NCBI GenBank assembly: GCA_036276735.1
Contig: DASUOH010000046.1
Coordinates: 11,919-75,918 of the forward strand
Direction: 5' to 3'
Length of the DNA stretch: 64,000 nucleotides
DNA from: VRUE01 sp036276735
GTDB taxonomy: Bacteria > Actinomycetota > Thermoleophilia > Solirubrobacterales > 70-9
A program made the translations under genes and the position numbers. Shown here piece by piece: positions 55,680 through 63,265 of the stretch (its first letter is position 1; each line of letters starts with the position of its first letter). Below the pieces are notes generated by a model. It saw nothing but the letters and a program-made list of their open reading frames with translations, made no database searches and had not been told where the DNA came from.

Positions 55680-56483
55680 ATGCAAGCGTCAGCAGTCCAG
55701 CCGGGCGGCCGTTCGGCCGAGGTGGCATACGAGGCGATCGCCCCCGTCTACGACGATTTCACCGCCCACCACAACTACGAGCTGTGGCTGGGCGAACTCC
55801 TTCCGCAGCTCCGCCGCCACGGGTTGCGCGGGCAACGCCTGCTCGACGTCGGCTGCGGCACGGGGAAGAGCTTCCTGCCCATGTTGAAGCGCGGGTGGGA
55901 GGTGACCGCGTGCGACATCTCCCCTTCGATGCTCGACCTGGCGAGGGCGAAGGCCGGAGAGGCGGCGCGGCTGACCGTGGCCGACATGCGCGAGCTGCCG
56001 GCGTTCGGGGAGTTCGATCTCGTCTGGGCGTTGGACGACGCGGTCAACTACCTGCTCAGCGTGGAGGAATTGGGGAGCGCCCTGAGCGGGATGCGGGCGA
56101 ATCTGGCCCCCGGCGGACTGCTGATGTTCGACCTCAACACGCTGCGCACGTACCGCACCTTCTTCGCCGAAACGCAGGCCGTCGAGCGCGACGGGCGGCG
56201 CCTGGTCTGGCGCGGGCAGGGGTTGGGGGACGCGGAGCCCGGCTCGCTCTCCGAAGCGCGCTTCGAGGTCGAGGCTGGCGAGGGAGACGAGGCCGGAGTC
56301 GAGACCCACGTGCACCGGCAGCGCCACTTTCCCGAAGCGGTCGTGCTCGAGGCGATGGAGGCGGCGGGGTTGAAGTGCCTCGACGTCTTCGGACACGAGG
56401 AAGACGCGGTGCTGAAGCAGCCGGTTGACGAACTGCTCCATTCGAAGGTCGTCTACATCGGCGCTCGCCAGCCGGCAGGCTGA
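55680..56483 (+). CDS. Class I SAM-dependent methyltransferase
   Basis: 267 residues. YEAIAPVYDDFTAHHNYELW, motif I LLDVGCGTGKSFLPML, VTACDISPSMLDLA, and FDLVWALDDAVNYLL match small-molecule methyltransferases that act after a Y-x-Y-D N-terminus. The substrate is unknown. ATG 55680 chosen over an in-frame upstream ATG at 55650. Confidence 0.87.
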   Translation: MQASAVQPGGRSAEVAYEAIAPVYDDFTAHHNYELWLGELLPQLRRHGLRGQRLLDVGCGTGKSFLPMLKRGWEVTACDISPSMLDLARAKAGEAARLTVADMRELPAFGEFDLVWALDDAVNYLLSVEELGSALSGMRANLAPGGLLMFDLNTLRTYRTFFAETQAVERDGRRLVWRGQGLGDAEPGSLSEARFEVEAGEGDEAGVETHVHRQRHFPEAVVLEAMEAAGLKCLDVFGHEEDAVLKQPVDELLHSKVVYIGARQPAG

Positions 56484-56493
56484 CGGCGGCGCG

Positions 56494-56919
56494 TCAGAGA
56501 ACCTGGCCGTCGAGGAAGCCGGCGATCAGGACCAGCCAGCCGCCGATCTCGGCGACGATCAGGCTCCACATGAACCCGTGGGTGCCGGCGACCGGGTCGC
56601 GGAACTGGTTGTCGGTGTCGCGCCGCCAGCCGTGCACCATGTAGCCGGCCACGGCGCCAAAGAAGTAGAACGCCATCGCTCCGGCGGCGAGCAGGTTGAC
56701 GAGGCTGCTCCAACTGCTCAACTCGACGAAGGTGGCGACGAGGAGCAGCGCGAAGCTGTAGAGCAGGGCGGCGCGGTGGGCGATGTCCACATACGGATGC
56801 GCGACCGCCTCCTCGGACTCGGCGATCTGTCGGTACTTCCACACCCCGAGCAGCAGGGCCCAGAGGAACATCACCGCCGCCGCGAGCAGGACCGCCTTCG
56901 TGTCGCCGCCCAGCTCCAC
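56494..56919 (-). CDS. Four-helix membrane protein, unknown
   Basis: 141 residues from GTG with four hydrophobic helices (AVLLAAAVMFLWALLLGVW, LLYSFALLLVATFVELSSW, LVNLLAAGAMAFYFFGAVAG, FMWSLIVAEIGGWLVLIAGF). No family recognised. TACGAT 6 nt upstream of the start suggests a leaderless transcript. Confidence 0.65.
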   Translation of the reverse strand: MELGGDTKAVLLAAAVMFLWALLLGVWKYRQIAESEEAVAHPYVDIAHRAALLYSFALLLVATFVELSSWSSLVNLLAAGAMAFYFFGAVAGYMVHGWRRDTDNQFRDPVAGTHGFMWSLIVAEIGGWLVLIAGFLDGQVL

Positions 56920-56925
56920 CGGCGG

Positions 56926-56931
56926 ATCGTA
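56926..56931 (-). promoter_or_regulatory. Predicted -10 element (leaderless)
   Basis: TACGAT, 6 nt, GTG on the minus strand. Confidence 0.45.
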
Positions 56932-56988
56932 GCTTCGTCAGCCGGGAGTGGGAGCCAGCAGACTCCGGCGCTGGCACTCGTTGAGTGC

Positions 56989-57396
56989 CTATGTGCCAGC
57001 CAGCGTCGCGATGGGAAGGTGCTCCGCCTCGGCTGCGCGCAGCACCTTGCGGTCGAAGGATGCCACCGTTCCACCGGTATGCCCGGCGGTGGCCAGGCAA
57101 TAAGCGTCAGGAAGGCTGATCTGATGGTGGCCACGCAGCCGCGCAGCCTGCACGCCAATTGCCTCTCCCGGCCGGTGGACCTCTACGCCCAGGGCCGCGA
57201 TTGCCTCGCGTGCCGCTCGCAGCCGCTCGGGATCGGAACCGGGGGCGACCAGTACCTCAGAGAGATTGACGACGCTCATGAGTTGCGTCGCCTGCTGTCC
57301 CCGCCAGTCGGTGAAGAGCTCGCGCGCCTGGACATGGTGGGAGTCCGAGCCGTCGAGGGCGCCGATCAGGACATCGGCGTCGAGAACCAGCTTCAG
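56989..57396 (-). CDS. vapC: PIN-domain toxin (VapC-like) with apparent CTG start
   Basis: 135 residues when read from CTG 57396. The PIN acidic sites are LVLDADVLIGALDGSDSHH, VNLSEVLV, SLPDAYCLATA and ASFDRKV. An in-frame TGA lies two codons upstream of the CTG, and the first ATG (57279) would remove the first active-site Asp, so CTG is the only start giving a full PIN domain. CTG overlaps the antitoxin stop as CTGA, the same geometry as TTGA in the second module at 58.5 kb. Confidence 0.75.
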   Translation of the reverse strand: MKLVLDADVLIGALDGSDSHHVQARELFTDWRGQQATQLMSVVNLSEVLVAPGSDPERLRAAREAIAALGVEVHRPGEAIGVQAARLRGHHQISLPDAYCLATAGHTGGTVASFDRKVLRAAEAEHLPIATLAGT

Positions 57397-57614
57397 CGGT
57401 CCTCATCCTCGGAGTCGAGTCGCTCGAGGTACCCTGGCGGATAGGAGCCGGTGAGGGCCCCAAAGGCGCGCTCGAAGGACACTGCGCCGCGACGGATTCG
57501 CACCTCACCCTCTCCAAGGGCCTCGATCACGACCTGATCTCCGGCATGTAGCCCAGCCTCCTCCAAGGCAGCGACGGGGACGGTCACTTGATGCTTGGTG
57601 GAGATCTTAGGCAT
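57393..57614 (-). CDS. vapB: AbrB/MazE-type antitoxin (VapB-like)
   Basis: 73 residues. SpoVT/AbrB swapped-hairpin domain: MPKISTKHQVTVPVAALEEA, GLHAGDQVVIEALGEGEVRI, then an acidic tail (YLERLDSEDEDR). It is a paralog of the antitoxin at 58520-58738. The ATG is 6 nt after TATCGT, which lies inside a CTTTAC/GTAAAG palindrome, so autorepression is expected. Confidence 0.86.
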   Translation of the reverse strand: MPKISTKHQVTVPVAALEEAGLHAGDQVVIEALGEGEVRIRRGAVSFERAFGALTGSYPPGYLERLDSEDEDR

Positions 57615-57637
57615 GCCTTTACGATACCAGTAAAGGC
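57615..57637. promoter_or_regulatory. Operator palindrome of VapBC module 1
   Basis: GCCTTTAC-GATACCA-GTAAAGGC, perfect arms with a 7-bp spacer covering the predicted -10 element TATCGT. The second module has the same half sites with a 6-bp spacer. Confidence 0.7.
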
Positions 57638-57645
57638 TTGTCCCT

Positions 57646-57993
57646 CGTTCGCGAGGGGTCGGGGCGGCTACACGCATTCGAAGTTTTCCGACGAGACCGA
57701 TCGTCTTCTGTCGGCCGGACAGTGGCCCTCGACCGCTCCGCCGTCCGGACCCGCTTTGTCCGCGCCCAGAAAGCGGCCGGGGTGCGCGTGCGTCGCTTCC
57801 ACGACCTGCGCCACAGCTTCGGCAGCCTCGCGCTCGAAGCCCCGTCCCGACGACGTCGCGAAGCTGACGACGATCTTCGAGATGCGCCGCAAGCTGATCG
57901 CTGCGGGTCGCGCCAATCCGGAGCAAGCACGCCTCCTCGAGGAGTCGGCCCGAATCGTGACGGTCGACGCTTCATCAGCCGCTGAGGAGCAGT
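57646..57993 (+). pseudogene. Decayed tyrosine integrase copy with internal deletions
   Basis: The stretch matches the intact integrase at 59893-61128 in pieces: GGCGGCTACACGCATTCGAA (as at 60567), then GACCGCTCCGCCGT and HDLRHSFGSLA coding, then PRPDDVAKLTTIFE coding. A first deletion joins ACCGATCG to the TCTTCTG segment (about 260 bp lost). A second removes the active-site MMGHSKLTTTERYLHS segment. It cannot encode a recombinase. Confidence 0.8.
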
Positions 57994-58011
57994 GCCCCGC
58001 TGCGGGCCCGT

Positions 58012-58036
58012 AACGGGAGCGACGGGGATCAAACCC
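58012..58036. other. tRNA 3'-end-like direct repeat, copy A (possible att scar)
   Basis: AACGGGAGCGACGGGG then ATCAAACCCC resembles the tRNA 3' fragment at 58848-58893, sharing the first 15 bases exactly. The two copies bracket VapBC module 2. Confidence 0.45.
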
Positions 58037-58112
58037 CCTCTAGGCACCGCATTGAGATTCGGGCCTAACCCGGAATCAAGTCGCCGGGCATATCAGGCGT
58101 CGGTAGCAATGC

Positions 58113-58523
58113 CTATCGCAGCGCCGAGGAGAGGCGCAGGCCCGCAGGAGCGAGCGCGCGGCGTACGCGCTTGTCGAAGGAGGCCAACTCAGCATGAGTA
58201 CGGTCGGCGGTGGCAACGGCAAAGCCGTCGGCGAGGCTGATCCCGAGATTGCGATGGCGGGCGGCGGCGCGTGCGAGCGCGGCGTCGGGAGCGAGTAGAC
58301 GGATGCCGAGCGAAGCGATCGCGCCCACGGCGGCGCGCATGGTTCGCTCCTCGCTGGCCGGCCGGACCAAGGCCTCGGCGTAGTTGACGGTGCAGAGCAG
58401 AAGTTCGACACCGTCAGCCGCGAGGCGCTCGAAGGCCACCGCCGCCTCGGCGTGGTGGGCGTCCGCGCGGTCGAGGGCGGCGATGACGACGTCGGTGTCC
58501 AGCGCGCAGCGGCTCACGTTCAA
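58113..58523 (-). CDS. vapC: PIN-domain toxin (VapC-like), module 2
   Basis: 136 residues from TTG (or GTG two codons in). CALDTDVVIAALDRADAHHA, CTVNYAEALV, ISLADGFAVATA and ASFDKRV carry the PIN acidic residues. The TTG overlaps the antitoxin stop as TTGA. Same family and layout as the toxin at 56989-57396. Confidence 0.85.
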   Translation of the reverse strand: MNVSRCALDTDVVIAALDRADAHHAEAAVAFERLAADGVELLLCTVNYAEALVRPASEERTMRAAVGAIASLGIRLLAPDAALARAAARHRNLGISLADGFAVATADRTHAELASFDKRVRRALAPAGLRLSSALR

Positions 58524-58738
58524 GCGCGCTCTTCAGAACGCAGCTTCTCCAGATAGCCCGGCTCGTAGAGGCCGTCGAAGACACCGAGCGCGGATGCCAG
58601 GTCGGGGGCGGCCCGGTGGACGACGATCCGGTCGGCGCCCTCGGCCTCTATCACGACCTCATCGCCCGGGCGCAGCCCGGCGGCCTCGAGGCTCTCGACG
58701 GGAAGGGTGACCTGATGCTTGCTGGAGATGCGCGGCAT
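58520..58738 (-). CDS. vapB: AbrB/MazE-type antitoxin (VapB-like), module 2
   Basis: 72 residues. MPRISSKHQVTLPVESLEAA, GLRPGDEVVIEAEGADRIVV, then YLEKLRSEERA. It is a close paralog of module 1. A CTTTAC-GTAAAG palindrome overlaps its promoter; TAGAGT is 7 nt before the ATG. Confidence 0.86.
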   Translation of the reverse strand: MPRISSKHQVTLPVESLEAAGLRPGDEVVIEAEGADRIVVHRAAPDLASALGVFDGLYEPGYLEKLRSEERA

Positions 58739-58740
58739 AG

Positions 58741-58760
58741 GCTTTACTCTAACGTAAAGG
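58741..58760. promoter_or_regulatory. Operator palindrome of VapBC module 2
   Basis: CTTTAC-TCTAAC-GTAAAG, same half sites as module 1 with one base less spacer, covering TAGAGT on the minus strand. Confidence 0.65.
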
Positions 58761-58847
58761 GAAATGTGAGGCGCGTGTCGAGTCAGCCCCAACGCGGCCG
58801 CATCAATTCCTCTGCCATCAACTCCATCAGGACTGATCGGTGCCCAG

Positions 58848-58893
58848 AACGGGAGCGACGGGACTCGAACCCGCGACCTCCGGCGTGACGCCT
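58848..58893 (-). other. tRNA 3' fragment, probable attachment site
   Basis: On the minus strand this gives a tRNA T arm and acceptor end, GCGGGTTCGAGTCCCGTCGC then TCCCGTT. No D or anticodon arm follows upstream, so it is not a full tRNA. Such 3' ends are left by integrase-mediated insertion; an integrase gene lies 1 kb away. The tRNA identity cannot be told. Confidence 0.6.
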
Positions 58894-59042
58894 CAGCGCC
58901 AGGCTGCGAGATTGCCGCGATTTGCGGGCGATTGAGCGCGGTTTGGGCAGAAACTGCCCAATGGGAGCCATGCCTGAACCGGCACGACCAGACCCGAAAA
59001 GGGGGTCAACGGCTTGCGGTCGTAGATTAAGCTCTATGCAGC
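58894..59042. other. Non-coding spacer with a hairpin
   Basis: No gene seen. TTGGGCAG-AAA-CTGCCCAA at 58943-58961 forms a perfect hairpin beside the tRNA fragment; it could be an integrase arm site or terminator. Confidence 0.4.
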
Positions 59043-59258
59043 ATGGAGTCACACGACCACGTGAAGTTGAGCGGTGATCGGGTTGGCGAGTACGTCGTCA
59101 CCGACGAGCGACCCGACGGCTCGCTCACCCTGGTGCCCGATACCTCCTGGAAGGCGATCAAGGAGCGCTCCGGCGCTCGCGACGCCAGCAAGGAGGAGTG
59201 GGAGGGCTTCCTGGCCGAGCACGGGAGCGACATGCTCCCCCCCGACGGCGAGGGGTAG
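59043..59258 (+). CDS. Small hypothetical protein, possible antitoxin
   Basis: 71 residues (LSGDRVGEYVVTDERPDGSL, EEWEGFLAEHGSDMLPP). No family recognised. It is small, acidic and lies 3 bp before a gene whose product looks like a RelE/ParE-type fold, which is a toxin-antitoxin arrangement. TAAGCT lies 9 nt before the ATG. Confidence 0.5.
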   Translation: MESHDHVKLSGDRVGEYVVTDERPDGSLTLVPDTSWKAIKERSGARDASKEEWEGFLAEHGSDMLPPDGEG

Positions 59259-59261
59259 CCA

Positions 59262-59621
59262 TTGACCAGCGAGCTGCGCTGCGCAGCTCGCTTCGATCCC
59301 GACGCCTTCCGCGAGGACATGGCGCGGACGACGCCGGCGGGCCGCAGCGCCGCCGAAACGGCCAAGCGCGATTACGAAACAGACGGCGTCCCTTTCTCCG
59401 ACCTCCGGCCCTGCGACGAGGAACACCACGACGGCACCCAGCTTCCCCAGTGCCTCAAGCTCTACCTCCCGCCCCCGGTCGGTCGCTTCGGCATGGTCTT
59501 CAAGCTCGCGATCGTCAACAAGCGCCCGATACTCGAATACCTCGCCTTCGGCGTCCGCCACCACCCGCCCGAGTCGAACGCCCCCACGGTCTACGAGATC
59601 GCCCATCGGCGTCTCACGTGA
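59262..59621 (+). CDS. Hypothetical protein, weak RelE/ParE-like C-terminus
   Basis: 119 residues from TTG. The C-terminal GRFGMVFKLAIVNKRPILEY followed by LAFGVRHHP has the strand pattern of RelE/ParE or YoeB-like folds, ending in a basic His-rich stretch. The N-terminal half is unassigned. The toxin role is inferred from fold pattern and the small gene upstream. Confidence 0.48.
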   Translation: MTSELRCAARFDPDAFREDMARTTPAGRSAAETAKRDYETDGVPFSDLRPCDEEHHDGTQLPQCLKLYLPPPVGRFGMVFKLAIVNKRPILEYLAFGVRHHPPESNAPTVYEIAHRRLT

Positions 59622-59627
59622 TCTTGG

Positions 59628-59921
59628 CGGAACCCATCATCTGACTTGATCTCGGGCTCCACCTCCTGCATCAGCGCCCAGTAGAGAAGGAGGTCGTAGT
59701 TGACGGTGAAGATGTGGCCGAAGTTCAACAGGAAGCATCGCGCATGCGCGTACTCCTCAAGCTCGATCTCGCCAACATTGTCGGGATGGTTGCGCGCGAG
59801 CGTGTTCGCCAACACGGCCTTGACTCGCTCTGCGTCCTCCAAGAGCCGAGCCGCGAGCTCGGTCGTAGGTAAAGCAGTCGGGACGACACGCGATGCTGAA
59901 ACCGTTGCCCAGGAGGGCATG
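59628..59921 (-). pseudogene. DUF4917 gene remnant, deleted and frameshifted
   Basis: The minus strand has HALLGNGFSIACRPDCFTYD in one frame (59921 downward), then ELAARLLEDAERVKAVLANT and CFLLNFGHIFTVNYDLLLYW in another, ending at DDGFR. These are successive DUF4917 motifs with about 35 residues missing between the first two and the C-terminus lost. DUF4917 proteins have a SIR2-like layout and occur in defence islands. The end nearest 59921 is antisense to the first codons of the integrase. Confidence 0.7.
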
Positions 59922-61128
59922 CCTTTGGCGGGATGCAACGCGACGCCAGCGAAAGCGGCGCCTCGGACGGGCGTGGCTCGTGCCGGGCTCGAACGGAGGT
60001 TGGAAGAAACGACGCGGGCGCGTTCGCGACGGCTTCCTGGACGAGCGTCGTGCGTATCGAGAGATGAACCGGGTCATCTCCGAAGTCGAAGCCGAACAGC
60101 AGATCGCCCCACCCAAGCGGGACGCGCGGTTCGAGGACGCGGTCGAACTCTGGCTGGAGCATCTCGAGTTCGAGAAGCGAGCGAAGCCCTCGACTCTCGA
60201 CCGCCACCGAAACCTGCTCGCCAGACCAAGGCAAGACATAGACGAACAGCGAGGAGCTCGGATCATGCGCGAGTTCGAGGGGCGCAGCCTCAGGTCGATC
60301 ACGACCGAAGACGTTCGCCGCTTCCTGTCCCGACTGGACCGCGAGGACGTCAGCGCCCGCACGGTCAACATCCATCGCCAGATCCTGCACTCGGTCTTCG
60401 AGCACGCGAGACGGAAGGAGACGTTCGGCCTGCGCTTCAATCCGGTGACCGAGACCGCCAAGCGGCCCGAGGAAGGAGCCCGTCCAGTCGAGACCTTCGA
60501 GCCGGAGGAGATCCGCGGCATAGCCGAGGCTGCCAGGGCGGGCCTTCACCGGGGGCGGGGCGGCTACACGCATTCGAAGTTCTCCGCGGCGACCGATCGC
60601 GAGTGGAGGCGAATCAACGAGCAGGACGCGGCCCTCTTCCTCGTTGCCGGCTTCACCGGCCTGCGGCTCGGGGAGTTGCTCGCCTTGCATTGGGCCGATG
60701 TCGACCTCGACCGTCGCATCGCCTCCGTCTCCCGGTCGATGTCCGCCGGCGAGGAGTCGAGCACCAAGTCAAGACGAGCCCGCTCAGTCCCTCTCGCCGA
60801 CCAGGTCGCCGATGAGATAAAGGCGCTACAGAAACGGCGGTCGTACACCGGCCGGAACGACTACGTCTTCTGCCGGCCGGACGGCGGTCCGCTCGACCGC
60901 TCCGCCGTGCGCACGCGCTTTGTCCGCGCCCAGAAGGCAGCCGGAGTGCGGGTGCGGCGCTTCCACGACCTCCGCCACAGCTTCGGCAGCCTCGCGATCC
61001 AGAAGTTCGACCTCGTCGCCGTCAAGGACATGATGGGCCACTCGAAGCTGACCACCACCGAGCGCTACCTGCACTCGAGGCCCCGCCCCGACGACGTCGC
61101 GAAGCTGACGACGATCTTCGAGCTGTAG
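59893..61128 (+). CDS. Tyrosine recombinase (phage-type integrase), N-terminus replaced
   Basis: 411 residues. Core-binding domain (RFEDAVELWLEHLEFEKRAK, LSRLDREDVSARTVNIHRQI) and catalytic domain with Arg in GFTGLRLGELLALHW, HDLRHSFGSLA (His-x-x-Arg), GHSKLTTTERYLH (His and nucleophile Tyr). All catalytic residues are present. The first ~12 codons are antisense to a DUF4917 remnant, so the native N-terminal arm-binding part was lost in a rearrangement; the start codon at 59893 is uncertain. A deleted copy of the gene is at 57646-57993. Confidence 0.85.
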   Translation: MLKPLPRRACLWRDATRRQRKRRLGRAWLVPGSNGGWKKRRGRVRDGFLDERRAYREMNRVISEVEAEQQIAPPKRDARFEDAVELWLEHLEFEKRAKPSTLDRHRNLLARPRQDIDEQRGARIMREFEGRSLRSITTEDVRRFLSRLDREDVSARTVNIHRQILHSVFEHARRKETFGLRFNPVTETAKRPEEGARPVETFEPEEIRGIAEAARAGLHRGRGGYTHSKFSAATDREWRRINEQDAALFLVAGFTGLRLGELLALHWADVDLDRRIASVSRSMSAGEESSTKSRRARSVPLADQVADEIKALQKRRSYTGRNDYVFCRPDGGPLDRSAVRTRFVRAQKAAGVRVRRFHDLRHSFGSLAIQKFDLVAVKDMMGHSKLTTTERYLHSRPRPDDVAKLTTIFEL

Positions 61129-61142
61129 CTGGCTGGCGCTGC

Positions 61143-61367
61143 TCAGGCGGCGGCGCCGTGGGCGGCACTCGGCGCCGGCAGCGCTTCCAAGAGGCTAGCC
61201 GGCAGCCGGGTGCTGGCGTCCCAGACCTCGATCGCGACTAGCTCATGGGAGCTGCGGTCGTAGTCTCGAAGCCCCCCAGGCACGCGCTCGCTGACGACAT
61301 CGTCGGACTCGCCGGTTGGAAACCAAGCGATATCTGCATCGGCGTCGTAGTAGGCGAACATGGGCAA
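61143..61367 (-). CDS. DUF2283-like protein
   Basis: 74 residues. FAYYDADADIAWFPTGESDD, RDYDRSSHELVAIEVWDAS match the DUF2283 pattern, which is often paired with DUF4258 as a putative antitoxin. It ends convergent with the integrase and is 23 bp after the DUF4258 gene. Confidence 0.72.
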   Translation of the reverse strand: MPMFAYYDADADIAWFPTGESDDVVSERVPGGLRDYDRSSHELVAIEVWDASTRLPASLLEALPAPSAAHGAAA

Positions 61368-61390
61368 CCAAGGGTAGCGCTGGGCGCGGA

Positions 61391-61648
61391 TCAGGAGCCG
61401 GTCTCGATCCTCCAGACCGAAACGATCCGGGCGGCCCCTGCATCGCCCAGATGCGGGTGATCGTAGATCGCCTCAAAGGCCGTTCCGTCGGCAGTTTCGC
61501 CTGCGACGAGCCATTCCGCCCGCCCGTCGTTGGCCTGGCGGTTGGCGTGGCCATCGCTGATCGCCAGCTCGATGTCGGCGGCGTCAAGACGACGCTGACG
61601 GCGCCGGGTCTCGGCGTGCTCGGTCCAGACGAAGCGTTCGATCTCCAC
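61391..61648 (-). CDS. DUF4258-like protein
   Basis: 85 residues from GTG. VWTEHAETRRRQRRLDAADI, then ARIVSVWRIETGS match DUF4258, a BECR/RelE-like fold often next to DUF2283 genes. The pair is a likely toxin-antitoxin module. TAGGCT lies 9 nt before the start. Confidence 0.72.
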   Translation of the reverse strand: MEIERFVWTEHAETRRRQRRLDAADIELAISDGHANRQANDGRAEWLVAGETADGTAFEAIYDHPHLGDAGAARIVSVWRIETGS

Positions 61649-61761
61649 GAGGTGCGGAGCCTATGGAAGCTATCGGCGACTCAGAGTGGGGCGTTTGGGC
61701 GAGAAGATCGCCTCTCCCTCAGGGTCGCCGACCAGATGCGCACCATGCTGGAGTCGTAGCG

Positions 61762-61989
61762 CTACGCCGAGGCGAGCCGGGCCGCGGCCGCCTGCTTGTA
61801 GCGATCCGCCAGGGCGAGAGCCGCATCGCGGTAGCCCTCGATGTCGGTCTGCGCCGCCTGGGCACAAAGCTCCTCCGCACGTGCCGACAGCTCCCTTGGC
61901 GGCTGCTCAGTCTGCTCCAGCAGTTCCTCCATCAACTCGAGGGACCAATGGTGCTCCTTGGGAACGTCTGGCCACGGATGAGCGGACAT
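61762..61989 (-). CDS. Small helical hypothetical protein
   Basis: 75 residues, nearly all helix (WSLELMEELLEQTEQPPREL, YRDAALALADRYKQAAAARL). No family recognised. TACACT lies 6 nt before the ATG, supporting a real leaderless gene. Confidence 0.5.
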   Translation of the reverse strand: MSAHPWPDVPKEHHWSLELMEELLEQTEQPPRELSARAEELCAQAAQTDIEGYRDAALALADRYKQAAAARLASA

Positions 61990-61995
61990 GCGTCA

Positions 61996-62001
61996 AGTGT
62001 A
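61996..62001 (-). promoter_or_regulatory. Predicted -10 element (leaderless)
   Basis: TACACT, 6 nt, ATG on the minus strand. Confidence 0.42.
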
Positions 62002-62493
62002 GCCACGGGGGAACCGGCCCCAAGGACGCCTTCCGCAAATTCCCCGCCCAGCATTCGACGGACGTCGGTCGAAGCGGCGGTAGATGAGACTCTCGTCAAA
62101 CCTGGCCGCGCCGTTTGCCGGATCTCAAACGCTCGCGCGGCTGGTTTCACGCGAAAGCAAAGTGACAAGATGCTGGCCTGGTCGAGCTTGCGCTTTTCCT
62201 GAACAAGACCATGGGCAGAGTTTCGTTGCGGGAACGAGAAAGGTAGTGGAGGGGCTGCGCCCCCATCCAGCAGATCAGCCGAGTCCCGGTCGGTCCAACC
62301 GGACGCCCGCGCGGGTTCGCCCTCGGCCGCTCCCGCTCCGCGCGGAAGCTATTGCACAAACCCCAGCCGTCCGGCCCGCTTCAGCATCCAGGCATGCCCC
62401 AGAACTTCCTCACCTGTGACCCGACCAACCTCTCCTGCTGCCGCCGGACCCTTGGGGCTCAACGGGGTCCGGTCAAGATCGAGCCGCCGGGCG
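62002..62493. other. No gene recognised
   Basis: Neither strand shows a reading frame with family similarity or biased codon use. It is probably spacer or decayed sequence in the mobile region. Confidence 0.4.
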
Positions 62494-63265
62494 CTACTTG
62501 TATATGCAGACCGGGGACAGTAGGAGCTTGGCGTCGCGATAGGGATCTGCGGGCTCGGTGCATTCTGTGTCGTCGCGGAGGGCCGGCCTGCCTGGACAGC
62601 TGCAGACGACTTCCAGGTCCCGAGCGGGAATTTCGACTTGGCCCACCACCGTGGCGCAGCGGAGCGCGCAAAGTTGTTGGCCACCCGACCAACAGAAACC
62701 CGCCGTTACCGACAATCGCTGCGGGTCCCACTTCCGTATCGAGAACTGCCGAGAACTCCACGGGCGGTTTCGACTCGTCGCCAAGCAGTTTCGCGAACCA
62801 GACGCGTTCGTCTCTTTTTCCCTCCGGTTCCTCCTCGGGATCGAGCCGCCGCACCCGCCGATAGGGCAACTCGATCAGTTGGTTGTGAGTGAGCTCGTCA
62901 ACATCATCTTGCTTATTAATCACGCGCCGCTCACCGGCTGCTTCCAGCGCGCGGATGATCTCCGCAAAGCCAGAATGCGCGGTAGTCGTGAACTGCACCT
63001 TTTCTTCCAGCGACTTTCGCTTTTGCGCTCCTGCCTTGACGGAGGCGGGCAGGCCCAGCTGTTCGAACCCGATCTCGGCTCCTAGATGACCGTTGCTCTC
63101 CGAAACGCCGAGCACGTAGCGTTCGAGCACCTCGCCGCCCTGCAGGACCGAAAGGAAATCCATCATCTTTTCGACATCGAGGTAAAGGAAACGACGGTAA
63201 GTCGTTGACGGCGGTGGCTGCTGTGCCGGGAGCTTCCGTCGCCCCTTACGAGCCCTATTAGCCAT
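62494..63265 (-). pseudogene. DUF6414-like gene with a frameshift
   Basis: The first ~190 residues are well formed (YRRFLYLDVEKMMDFLSVLQ, GGEVLERY, GAEIGFEQLGLPASVKAGAQ, KLLGDESKPPVEFSAVLD) and resemble DUF6414 proteins of defence-rich loci. The frame then loses sense near 62660-62710 and similarity continues in another frame (CATVVGQVEIPARDLEVV, PADPYRDAKLLLSPVCIY) to a stop at 62494. Either the gene is broken or the base count is wrong there. A GAAGGAAGGA ribosome binding site lies upstream of the ATG. Confidence 0.55.

Noticed and set aside
58012..58036. A complete tRNA gene at this site or at 58848
   Set aside because: Only T-arm and acceptor 3' sequence are present; no D arm or anticodon arm can be folded upstream on the minus strand.
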